Source: Leucobacter weissii
GTDB taxonomy: Bacteria; Actinomycetota; Actinomycetes; Actinomycetales; Microbacteriaceae
NCBI RefSeq assembly: GCF_017565745.1
Contig: NZ_JAGDYM010000013.1
Span: forward strand, 147,331 to 211,330
Reading direction: 5' to 3'
DNA: 64,000 nucleotides
A program made the position numbers and the translations under genes. Positions 30,563 through 39,299 of this stretch are shown one piece after another (position 1 is the stretch's first letter; each line of letters begins with the position of its first letter). The notes below the pieces were generated by a model that saw nothing but the letters and a program-made list of their open reading frames with translations, searched no databases and was not told the origin of the DNA.

Positions 30563-30838
30563 ATGAGACTCGGATCGCGCTGGCCGGTGGGCGAGCCGCC
30601 GCACCCGAGCGTGCCCGCGGCGCTGCTTCCGGAGATCGCCGCCCAGGAGGCGGCGCATCCCGGCGCCCGCTCCTGGACGCTGACCTGGCTCGAGGGCCGG
30701 CCGCACTGCGCGCTGGACGACGCGGTCACCGTCTCGCTCGGCCCGAACGGCGCAGCAACCGTGTCCTGGCGAGCGGGCTCGGATGAAACGTTCCATCCCG
30801 AACTCCCCGATGACGCGGACGATGGCTGGCTCGGCTGA
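30563..30838 (+). CDS. Small conserved hypothetical protein downstream of valS
   Basis: This 91-residue acidic soluble protein (MRLGSRWPVGEPPHPSVP, ending DDADDGWLG) is not recognised. It has no membrane segment or known motif; the WTLTWLEGRP and VTVSLGPNGAATVSW stretches look like beta strands. valS ends at 30513 with an ATGA overlap that opens an 18-codon frame, and that frame ends in another ATGA at 30563, so translation could be relayed from valS to this gene. Codon use matches its neighbours. Confidence 0.6.
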   Translation: MRLGSRWPVGEPPHPSVPAALLPEIAAQEAAHPGARSWTLTWLEGRPHCALDDAVTVSLGPNGAATVSWRAGSDETFHPELPDDADDGWLG

Positions 30839-31383
30839 GGGTCGCACTCCTCCTGAGGCGCCCGCAGCCGCACCTCCCGCTCATCCTGCGGCCGCGCAGC
30901 GGATCGCGGGATCTCCGCCGCCACATGCGGTGGCCTGATCGGGCGACGAGAACACCCCATCGTGACGAGAATGCCGCTCTCCCCTGCTGCACAGGGTGAT
31001 CCTCGTGCGGGAGCGCCATTCTCGTCGCATGACTCGCAGCCGCCGCGGCGACGCCCACGCGCAGCGCAGGCTCAACAGCGACCCCACGACCCAACGACCC
31101 CATTCAAGAGGATCGTGCTGTCGATCGTCGGCGCCTGCGAACATGAAGAGAAGTGCTGGAGTGAGCGCGAGGAGTGCGTGAGGGCGGTGCGGTCGGGGAA
31201 GAGATACACCGAGCGTGTAGGCTGCAGTTCGGGGTCCGAATCGGATCAGCTGACGCCGAATGGCAGGATCGCGCTGACCCACGCGAGTTCGTGCCCGGGC
31301 GTCGCAGACGATTCGCGGTCCAGGAGGCCGAGGACGGGATCCGGTCGGCGCCGGACGAGATCGGCAGGACGTGAGGACACAAG
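30839..31383. other. Gene-free stretch with a long inverted repeat
   Basis: No convincing gene is seen in these 545 bases; open frames on both strands have no recognisable features. GACGAGAATG (30964–30973) pairs perfectly with CATTCTCGTC (31017–31026), and the stem extends inward with small bulges (CTCTCCC/GGGAG). A second copy of GACGAGAA lies at about 30946. A possible -10, TAGGCT, lies at about 31217–31222 ahead of the lipoprotein gene. Confidence 0.5.
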
Positions 31384-31899
31384 ATGCTCCACTACGAAGC
31401 AATGAGAGTCTCGACGAGAGCACTGACCGGGATCGGTCTCTCCTTCGCGCTCGTGCTCGCGCTCGCCGGGTGCGGACCGGAGCCGGAGGCGGAGCAGCCG
31501 GCGGGATCGAGCGACGTCTCCGAGGCCAAGCAGCGCGCCGAGTCCGGTGAGAGCGGCTCGGAGCGCGAGCAGGAAGATGCGGAGTCGCTGAAGAGCACCG
31601 AGCTGCCGGAGGGGTTTCCCGAGGCGCTCTTCGCGCTCCCGGAGGACGCGATCATCGACGACGCGGGATCGCACGAGGGCGGCACCTGGTTCGTCGTCCT
31701 CCGCGCCGCTGACCAGGAGCAGGCGGATGCCTGGTGGGACGAGGTGTCGAGCCGCAACAGCCTGACGGCGCACCGCGAGGAGGCCGACGAGGAGGGACGG
31801 TCCGCGGTGCTCTCGAACGAGGAGCTGACCGTCGACGCACTCACCATACCGGAGGATGACGGCGGCGTCCTGCTGAGCTACGACCTGAGCGAGCTCTGA
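31384..31899 (+). CDS. Putative lipoprotein of unknown function
   Basis: This 171-residue secreted protein has a signal peptide with the lipobox LALAGC (cysteine 30 from the first ATG), then a low-complexity Glu/Ser-rich linker. A small folded region of about 100 residues follows (LPEGFPEALFALPEDAIIDD, GGTWFVVLRAADQEQADAWWDEV). It resembles many actinobacterial surface lipoproteins without assigned roles. Starts at 31384 (GTGAGGA upstream) and 31402 are both possible. It converges on clpX. Confidence 0.75.
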   Translation: MLHYEAMRVSTRALTGIGLSFALVLALAGCGPEPEAEQPAGSSDVSEAKQRAESGESGSEREQEDAESLKSTELPEGFPEALFALPEDAIIDDAGSHEGGTWFVVLRAADQEQADAWWDEVSSRNSLTAHREEADEEGRSAVLSNEELTVDALTIPEDDGGVLLSYDLSEL

Positions 31900-31926
31900 C
31901 GCGAACCGGCGGAGGGCTCTCGCACC

Positions 31927-33204
<1,278 letters not shown>

Positions 33205-33301
33205 GCGTACCCTCTCTGCGTACGGACCTCAGTGGCACTGAGCCTAGCCCGATCCCCCGACAAATCACTTTACGGCACGCCCAGCCGCGCGATGTCGGCT
33301 G

Positions 33302-33940
33302 CTATGTGGAGAGCACCGGCTGCGGGTTCTTGCGGCTGGTGAGCACCTGATCGATCAGGCCGTACTCCACCGCCTCCGCGGCGCCGAGGATCTTGTCCCG
33401 GTCGATGTCGCGGTGCACCTCCTCGATCGAGCGGTTCGAATGCTTCGAGAGCGTCTCCTCGAGCCACTCGCGCATGCGCAGGATCTCGGCGGCCTGGATC
33501 TCGATGTCGCTGGCCTGGCCGTGCCCGGCCTGCCCCGTCGAGGGCTGGTGGATCAGCACCCGCGCGTTCGGCAGCGCCAGGCGCTTGCCCGGCGTGCCAC
33601 CGGCCAGCAGCACGGCCGCGGCCGAGGCCGCCTGGCCCAGGCAGACCGTCTGGATGTGCGGCTTGACGTACTGCATCGTGTCGTAGATGGCCGTCATCGC
33701 GGTGAACGAGCCGCCCGGCGAGTTGATGTACATGATGATGTCGCGCTCGGGATCCTGGCTCTCGAGCACCAGCAGCTGGGCCATCACGTCGTCGGCCGAC
33801 GCATCGTCGACCTGCACGCCGAGGAACACGATGCGGTCCTCGAAGAGCTTCGCGTAGGGATCCTGGCGTTTGAAGCCGTAGGCGGTGCGCTCTTCGAAGC
33901 TCGGCAGGACGTAGCGTGCCTCGGGGAGGGAGATGTTCAT
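33302..33940 (-). CDS. clpP2: ClpP protease subunit 2
   Basis: ClpP2 is one ring of the mixed ClpP1P2 peptidase. The catalytic triad is visible: Ser in [14 protein letters not shown], His in VLIHQPS, Asp in [13 protein letters not shown]. The N-terminus [17 protein letters not shown] matches actinobacterial ClpP2, so ATG 33940 is preferred; a GTG at 33955 would add five residues. It follows clpP1 with a gap of about 25 bases and was surely co-transcribed. Confidence 0.94.
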   Translation of the reverse strand: MNISLPEARYVLPSFEERTAYGFKRQDPYAKLFEDRIVFLGVQVDDASADDVMAQLLVLESQDPERDIIMYINSPGGSFTAMTAIYDTMQYVKPHIQTVCLGQAASAAAVLLAGGTPGKRLALPNARVLIHQPSTGQAGHGQASDIEIQAAEILRMREWLEETLSKHSNRSIEEVHRDIDRDKILGAAEAVEYGLIDQVLTSRKNPQPVLST

Positions 33941-33965
33941 GGGTGTCCGTTCCACTTTCTGTCGC

Positions 33966-34550
33966 CTACTTATCGGTTCCGCCGCCGCCGACGACGTCGC
34001 GCGCGGAGTCGCGGATGTAGTCGACGAAACCGTACTCGAGCGCTTCCTCGGCCGTGAACCAGCGGTCCCGATCGCCGTCGGCGTTGATCTGCTCGACGGT
34101 CTTGCCCGTCTGCGCGGCCGTGATCTCCGCGAGCCGGTTCTTCATCGACACGATCAGCTGGGCCTGGGTCTGGATATCACTGGCGGTGCCGCCGAAGCCG
34201 CCGTGCGGCTGATGGAGCAGCACCCGGGCGTTCGGCGTGATGTACCGCTTGCCCTTGGTGCCCGCCGTCAGCAGGAACTGGCCCATCGACGCGGCCATGC
34301 CCATCCCGACCGTCACGATGTCGTTCGGCACGAAGCTCATCGTGTCGTAGATCGCCATACCGGCCGTGATGGAGCCGCCGGGAGAGTTGATGTAGAGGTA
34401 GATGTCCGCGTCCTGATCCTCCGCTGCGAGCAGCAGGATCTTCGCGCAGATCTCGTTCGCGTTCTCATCGCGCACCTCGCTGCCGAGCCAGATGATGCGA
34501 TCCTTCAGCAGTCGCTCGAACACGCTGTTCTGCGGCGTGGGTTCTGCCAT
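33966..34550 (-). CDS. clpP1: ClpP protease subunit 1
   Basis: ClpP1 is the other ring of the mixed peptidase. Ser lies in [14 protein letters not shown], His in VLLHQPHGG and Asp in [13 protein letters not shown]. The ATG at 34550 ([18 protein letters not shown]) has AGGAG seven bases upstream; the open frame extends 46 codons further but without family similarity. It is separated from tig by a strong hairpin at 34676–34707, so some transcripts may start after tig. Confidence 0.95.
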   Translation of the reverse strand: MAEPTPQNSVFERLLKDRIIWLGSEVRDENANEICAKILLLAAEDQDADIYLYINSPGGSITAGMAIYDTMSFVPNDIVTVGMGMAASMGQFLLTAGTKGKRYITPNARVLLHQPHGGFGGTASDIQTQAQLIVSMKNRLAEITAAQTGKTVEQINADGDRDRWFTAEEALEYGFVDYIRDSARDVVGGGGTDK

Positions 34551-34675
34551 TGCGGCGCTCCTATTCCTCGGGGTCTGTAACGAGGTTATCGACTCGCGCC
34601 ACCGTGCGCGGCTGTGTTCGCCGTGGGCGTGGAGCGCGCGCCCGGCGACGGTCCGGCAGACGGCGCGGAGAAGCG

Positions 34676-34707
34676 ATCGAGCCCCCACCGGGAGGCAGGG
34701 GCTCGAT
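34676..34707 (-). terminator. Hairpin between tig and clpP1
   Basis: A perfect 10-bp inverted repeat ATCGAGCCCC / GGGGCTCGAT (34676–34685 and 34698–34707) with a 12-base loop lies about 40 bases past the tig stop. It fits an intrinsic or attenuating terminator without a T-tract. Confidence 0.6.
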
Positions 34708-34747
34708 GGAGCCCGGGCGCGGCGCGCCGGGCGGACCGGACGGGGTG

Positions 34748-36103
34748 TCAGCCGTTCTTCTCGGTCGTCTCCGCTTCTTCGACGATCTCCTCGGCCTCGT
34801 CCAGCACCTCGGCGACCTCTTCATCGTCGATGGCGGTGAACTCGCTCAGATCGACCGGGTTGCCCTGCTGATCGACCACTTCGGCCTTCGACAGCGCGAT
34901 CGCGAGGGCCTTGTTCCGGGTGACCTCGCCGACGACCACGCCCATCTGGCCGCCCTGGCTCAGCGCCTGCAGGAACTGGCCCGGCTCCATGCCGTACTGC
35001 TGCGCCGACTGGAAGATGTACTGGGAGAGCTCGTTCTGCGTCGGGGTGACGCCCTCGGCCTCGACGATCGCGTCGAGCAGGAGCTGCAGCGCGAGCTGCT
35101 TCTCCGCGGACTTGCGGACCTCCGCCCGATGCTCGTCGTCCTCGAGACGGCCCTCGCCCTCGAGGTGGCGGTGCACCTCCTCCTCGACGAGCTCCTCGGA
35201 GACCGGAATCGCGGCCTGCTCGATGAGGGTTTCGGTGAAGAGATCGCGCGCCTGGCGCCCCTGAGCGAACACGGCCGCCTGGCTCACCTGCTGGGAGAGG
35301 CTCTCGCGCAGCTCGACGATGGTGTCGAACTCGCTCGCGAGCTGGGCGAACTCGTCGTCCGCCTCGGCGAGCTCGCGCTCCTTGACCGCGGTGATCTCGA
35401 CCTCGACCTCGGCGTCGCGGCCCTCGTGCTCGCCGCCGAGCAGCTGCGAGGTGAAGGTGGTGCGCTCGCCAGCGGTCAGCGTCTCGACGGCCTCGTCGAG
35501 CCCCTGCAGCATGTTGCCGGCGCCGACCTCGTAGGAGACGCCGTCCGCCTGGTCGACCTCTTCGCCGTCGATGCGCGCGACGAGGTCCAGCTCCACGAAG
35601 TCGCCGGTCGCGGCGGCCCGCTCGACCGTCTTCAGCGTGCCGAAGCGCTCGCGCAGCTTCGTCAGCTCGTCCTCGACCGCGGCCTCGTCGACGACCACGT
35701 CGTCGACGACGATCTTCAGCCCTTCGTACTCGGGCAGCTCGAACTCCGGCTTCGCCTCGACCTCGAAGGCGAGGAGGATCTCGCTCGACGGGTCCTTCAC
35801 GTCGAGCCACTGCTCGACATCTGCGGTCGGGCGGCCCATCGGCACCGTGCCCGTCTCCGCGAGCGCGGCCTGGAAGAAGTCGTCGAGCGAGGAGTTGACG
35901 GCCTGCTCGACGACCGCCTCGCGGCCGAGTCGCTGATCGATGATCGGCGCGGGCACGTGCCCCTTGCGGAAGCCGGGGATCGACACCTGCTCCGAGAGCG
36001 TCTTGTAGGCCTGCGCGAGATGGGGTTCGAGATCGTCCAGCGTCAGTGCGACGGTGAGCTTCACCCGGGTCTCGTTCAGCTTCTCAGCGTTGGTCTTCGG
36101 CAA
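34748..36103 (-). CDS. tig: Trigger factor
   Basis: Trigger factor is the ribosome-bound chaperone and prolyl isomerase. The 451-residue protein has the ribosome-binding loop in [21 protein letters not shown] (signature GFRKG), a central FKBP-type domain ([20 protein letters not shown]) and a helical C-terminal chaperone region with an acidic tail. The start codon is TTG at 36103, supported by GAGG five bases upstream and by the family N-terminus. It heads the Clp block, a conserved arrangement. Confidence 0.95.
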   Translation of the reverse strand: MPKTNAEKLNETRVKLTVALTLDDLEPHLAQAYKTLSEQVSIPGFRKGHVPAPIIDQRLGREAVVEQAVNSSLDDFFQAALAETGTVPMGRPTADVEQWLDVKDPSSEILLAFEVEAKPEFELPEYEGLKIVVDDVVVDEAAVEDELTKLRERFGTLKTVERAAATGDFVELDLVARIDGEEVDQADGVSYEVGAGNMLQGLDEAVETLTAGERTTFTSQLLGGEHEGRDAEVEVEITAVKERELAEADDEFAQLASEFDTIVELRESLSQQVSQAAVFAQGRQARDLFTETLIEQAAIPVSEELVEEEVHRHLEGEGRLEDDEHRAEVRKSAEKQLALQLLLDAIVEAEGVTPTQNELSQYIFQSAQQYGMEPGQFLQALSQGGQMGVVVGEVTRNKALAIALSKAEVVDQQGNPVDLSEFTAIDDEEVAEVLDEAEEIVEEAETTEKNG

Positions 36104-36173
36104 TTTGACCTCTCAGTATCAGGTTCGGTGCTGCGTGCACGATGATCGGCGCGCCGGGTTTGTCCGGCACGTG

Positions 36174-36248
36174 TCGGGGCGACAGGATTCGAACCTGCGA
36201 CCTCCCGCTCCCAAAGCGGGCGCTCTAGCCAAGCTGAGCTACGCCCCG
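36174..36248 (-). tRNA. tRNA-Pro (UGG)
   Basis: On the minus strand a complete cloverleaf is seen: acceptor CGGGGCG/CGCCCCG, D-loop AGCTCAGCTTGG, anticodon loop TTTGGGA with anticodon TGG, and T-loop GGTTCGAATCC. The 3' CCA is not encoded. It lies just upstream of tig. Confidence 0.95.
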
Positions 36249-36332
36249 CGAGCAGACAACCCTGCAAGTCTAGCGGAATGCGGCCGCGGCGCGCGCAGCT
36301 CCGACCCCAGCGGCGCGCGCGGCCGCCGGATC

Positions 36333-37703
36333 TCAGTGCCTCGGATCGCGGATCGCGGCGTAGAAGAGCGGCCACTCGCTCTCGGCGTGGCCGATCGTGA
36401 AGAGGAAGGGCCGGTCGAAGTGGACGGACGCCTCGGTCGCCGGGGCGGACTCCATATGCACTCCGAGCTCGGTCACCGCCGCGGCGACCGTGCCCTCCTC
36501 GTCGACGCGCAGCACCGCCTGCTGGGCGGCCTGCTCCAGGCAGAGATCCCCCGGCTCGAGTGCGATGCCCGAGAGGTCGGCCTCACCGCTGCTGCAGAGG
36601 GTCGAGTCGATCCCCAGATCCGCGATCAGCCCGCTGTCGATCAGATCGAGCGGCTCATCGCCCGAGATGTCGAGGGTCGGAAGAGTGAGATCGAGCACGA
36701 TGGGATCCGCGGCGCCGAGCGCCCGCGTCGCCTGGGCCAGTAGCTCGGGCGACGCCTCCGAGGGATCGGTTCCCGCGGGCGGCAGCAGCAGGTCGGCGTG
36801 GGCGCCCTCCTGGTAGGGCAGCCGCACGCCCACCCAGCCGCCGTCGAGCTCCGCATAGGCGAAGGGCGCCTCGTCGCTGCCCATCGTCTCGACCTGGATC
36901 ATGCTGCCGTCGGCGAGCGTGAACGCCTGGTCCCGGGTGAGCGTCGAGCTGAAGGGCGTCTGCCACCGCGCGGCGAGGAGGATCGCATCCTGCAGCACGA
37001 CGCGGAGAAACGGGTGCGGCTGTATCGCCGATTGCTCGATCAGCCCGCCCGTGTGATGCTCCACCCACTCGTCGAGCACCGCCTTGCCCGCGTCGGAGGT
37101 GAGATCCGCCTGCTGCACGCCGGCGTCGAAGCCGTCGGCGAGCGCGTCGAGGTAGCTCTCGTGCACCTCGAACCCCTCGTGCACCACCACGTTGTTCGCG
37201 AGGTGGAGGATCGGCCGTTCCGGCAGTTCCTCTGCGGTCGCCTCGGCGGGATCGCCGTCGAGCTCGAGCACCGATCGCTGCAGCGCGGCGAAGGCGTCGC
37301 GCCGGTCCTCTCCGCTCGCTCCGAGCGCGTCCTCGAGTTGCTGGAGGCTCTTCGCCCTCGCTCCGTCGGAGAGCATCGCGAGCGCCGTGGCGAGGCTCGC
37401 AGGGGATACCACGACGTTGCCGTCCTCTGCGCCGGCCGAGAGGGCGGCGAGGCCGATCGCGCTCGTCGCCGCGACGACGTCCTCCACGGCGTCGGTCTCG
37501 TCCAGGTCCGTATCGCGCATCGACACTCCCTCGGCTCGCACGGCGCCCGTGGCCGCCGGGTCGGCGCCGGGCGCGGCAGCGCACGCGCTCAGAGCGAGCA
37601 GCGGCACGAGCAGGACGAACGTCAGTGGTCGTCGAGCGCTGAACGGCAGCGCCGTCCGCCCGGCCGAGCGCGCTTCGAAGGCGAGTGCTCTCCTGTTTCG
37701 CAT
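36333..37703 (-). CDS. Serpin-family serine protease inhibitor, lipoprotein
   Basis: This is a bacterial serpin of about 456 residues. Family marks are VVSPASLATALAMLSDGARA, LHLANNVVVHEGFEV, ILLAARWQTPF and the C-terminal HFDRPFLFTIGH. The hinge VDEEGTVAAAV keeps the small residues needed for loop insertion, so it should be inhibitory; counting from the hinge, P1 falls on Glu or Met in GVHMESAPA. A signal peptide ends in the lipobox LALSAC, so it should be anchored outside the membrane. Several ATGs (37742, 37739, 37712, 37703) are possible starts. Confidence 0.9.
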   Translation of the reverse strand: MRNRRALAFEARSAGRTALPFSARRPLTFVLLVPLLALSACAAAPGADPAATGAVRAEGVSMRDTDLDETDAVEDVVAATSAIGLAALSAGAEDGNVVVSPASLATALAMLSDGARAKSLQQLEDALGASGEDRRDAFAALQRSVLELDGDPAEATAEELPERPILHLANNVVVHEGFEVHESYLDALADGFDAGVQQADLTSDAGKAVLDEWVEHHTGGLIEQSAIQPHPFLRVVLQDAILLAARWQTPFSSTLTRDQAFTLADGSMIQVETMGSDEAPFAYAELDGGWVGVRLPYQEGAHADLLLPPAGTDPSEASPELLAQATRALGAADPIVLDLTLPTLDISGDEPLDLIDSGLIADLGIDSTLCSSGEADLSGIALEPGDLCLEQAAQQAVLRVDEEGTVAAAVTELGVHMESAPATEASVHFDRPFLFTIGHAESEWPLFYAAIRDPRH

Positions 37704-37833
37704 GGCGATCATCCCCGATTCTCGGTCGTCGGGAGTCATCATTCGCCCCCACTCAGTAGTGTCCGCGCCCGCTGAAAACGTCTCAGCTTTGCGGTCCGGG
37801 GGCTGTGACGCGCACGGAGGCCTCGGAACGGAG

Positions 37834-37859
37834 TGGAGGGGCTGACGGGAATCGAACCC
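37834..37859 (-). repeat. Partial copy of the tRNA-Gly 3' end
   Basis: These 26 bases are identical to 37987–38012, the CCA end, acceptor 3' strand and T-arm of tRNA-Gly. The rest of the tRNA is missing. A direct repeat of a tRNA 3' end 153 bases from the intact gene looks like a leftover attachment site of a tRNA-integrating element, or a failed tandem duplication. Confidence 0.8.
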
Positions 37860-37868
37860 CGCTCGCGC

Positions 37869-37896
37869 GCTCGGAGCAAAGCGACGCATTGCGCGC
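37869..37896. repeat. Short dispersed repeat near tRNA-Gly
   Basis: This 28-base sequence (GCTCGGAGCAAAGC followed by a partly complementary half) matches, with three mismatches, the sequence found twice in reverse orientation ahead of ruvC (46233–46260 and 46352–46379). It suggests a small dispersed repeat family. Confidence 0.55.
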
Positions 37897-37963
37897 GCAC
37901 GGCGCCGGACGCGGTGACGTGCCCGGTTCCGGGTTCACGATGGGCCGGGAAGCCCCGAAGCGA

Positions 37964-37982
37964 GGAAAGCCGACGGCTTTCC
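37964..37982 (-). terminator. Terminator hairpin after tRNA-Gly
   Basis: GGAAAGCC / GGCTTTCC with a 3-base loop lies four bases beyond the tRNA-Gly CCA end on the minus strand. Confidence 0.6.
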
Positions 37983-37986
37983 GAAG

Positions 37987-38060
37987 TGGAGGGGCTGACG
38001 GGAATCGAACCCGCGTAACCAGTTTGGAAGACTGGGGCTCTACCATTGAGCTACAGCCCC
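37987..38060 (-). tRNA. tRNA-Gly (UCC)
   Basis: On the minus strand: acceptor GGGGCTG/CAGCCCC, anticodon stem CCAGT/ACTGG around CTTCCAA with anticodon TCC, T-loop GGTTCGATTCC, discriminator T and an encoded CCA. Its 3' end is duplicated at 37834–37859. Confidence 0.95.
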
Positions 38061-38153
38061 GCGACCGTCCGGGGACGGCGTGGGTGTTCGTCGGTCTCAC
38101 TGCGAAAACCCTCACATGAGATCGATGCTCCGCCGATCCGTCTGAGGACTCCG

Positions 38154-38226
38154 CTCCCCCGGCTGGGCTCGAACCAGCGACATCCTGATTAACAGTCAAG
38201 CGCTCTGCCAACTGAGCTACAGGGGA
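38154..38226 (-). tRNA. tRNA-Asn (GUU)
   Basis: On the minus strand: acceptor TCCCCTG/CGGGGGA, anticodon loop CTGTTAA with anticodon GTT, T-loop GGTTCGAGCC. CCA is not encoded. It precedes tRNA-Gly on the same strand and may share its transcript. Confidence 0.95.
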
Positions 38227-38411
38227 CCATTGCACGGCGACACGAGTCGCGCGTTTGCAACGCCGATCAGCCTACCAAAACAGCACGCCCCCGACAAATC
38301 TCGCCGCCGCGCGCGTCGTCGTCAACCGCCGCTCGGAAGAGGACGGGAAGGAGGTATCGGGCGCGTGCGCGCGGAGCGGAGCGGGCGAATCCGATACGGG
38401 GCTTCGACGGA

Positions 38412-39260
38412 TCAGGCTTCGGCGACCTCGTCGTAGGCGGTCGCGCGCAGGGCCTGGGCGAGCTGCCGCACGTAGCCGTGGTCGGCCTGGCGGAAGATCT
38501 CGTCGATGTCCCCCTCGCCGACGACGCGACCCTGCTGCATCACGAGCACCTTCTGGCCGAGCGCTTCGAGCATCCCGATGTCGTGGCTCACCAGCACGAG
38601 GGTCGCACCGGAGCGCTCTCGATACCAGCCGAGCAGGTCGACGATGCGGGGGCGGTTGTTGGCGTCGACCCCGAGCGTCGGCTCATCGGCGAAGTAGACC
38701 GCCGGGCCGAGGATGATGGATCGCATCACCGCGACGCGCTGACGCTGCCCTTTGGAGAGTTCGTAGGGGTACTCCTGGAGCTTGCTGAGCGGCAGGCCGA
38801 CGATGTCCATCATCTCCGCGATCTGCTCGCCCAGCAGTTCCCGGTCGAAGCGCTTGTTGCGTTCCACGATCGGCGAGAGCAGAATGTCGCCGACGTTCAG
38901 GTCGGGCGCCAGCGTGGCCCCGGCATCCTGTGCGAGGTGCCCGACGTGGGCGGTCAGTCTCGTGCGAGCACGGCGTCCGATCCCGCGCAGCTGCACGCCG
39001 AGCACCTGGGCCTCGCCGCCGTTGACCCGGATGCGGGAGGCCTTCTCGCCGGCCTCATCGCCTCTGCCCGCGAGGAATCGGGTCAGGGTGGATTTTCCCG
39101 AGCCGCTCTCGCCGAGCAGGGCGAGCACGCTCCCCTGCCGGATCTCGAAGCTCACTCCCTCCACGGCGGTGAAGGCGCTGCCGCCCGAGTGGGCAGGGTA
39201 GCCCAGGGACAGGTCCGAGACGGCGATCGACGGATCGGCGTCTCGTGCGGGATCGGCCAT
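38412..39260 (-). CDS. ABC transporter ATP-binding protein
   Basis: This 282-residue ABC ATPase has Walker [12 protein letters not shown]-loop in VGHLAQDAGATL, signature LSKGQRQRVAV, Walker B VYFADEPTLG and switch histidine VSHD. The sequence resembles the oligopeptide/nickel importer class (DppD/DppF-like). No permease or binding protein is encoded nearby, so its partners must lie elsewhere. The ATG at 39260 (GAGGAGCG upstream) is preferred over a TTG at 39278. A small inverted repeat AAGGT/ACCTT separates it from dnaG. Confidence 0.85.
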   Translation of the reverse strand: MADPARDADPSIAVSDLSLGYPAHSGGSAFTAVEGVSFEIRQGSVLALLGESGSGKSTLTRFLAGRGDEAGEKASRIRVNGGEAQVLGVQLRGIGRRARTRLTAHVGHLAQDAGATLAPDLNVGDILLSPIVERNKRFDRELLGEQIAEMMDIVGLPLSKLQEYPYELSKGQRQRVAVMRSIILGPAVYFADEPTLGVDANNRPRIVDLLGWYRERSGATLVLVSHDIGMLEALGQKVLVMQQGRVVGEGDIDEIFRQADHGYVRQLAQALRATAYDEVAEA

Positions 39261-39299
39261 GGCGCGCTCCTCGTGCAAACTTCAAGGTGTTGTTCAACC

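Noticed and set aside
30881..31423. A 180-codon minus-strand frame in the gap before the lipoprotein gene
   Set aside because: Composition is erratic, there is no ribosome-binding site, and it crosses a long palindrome and the lipoprotein start.
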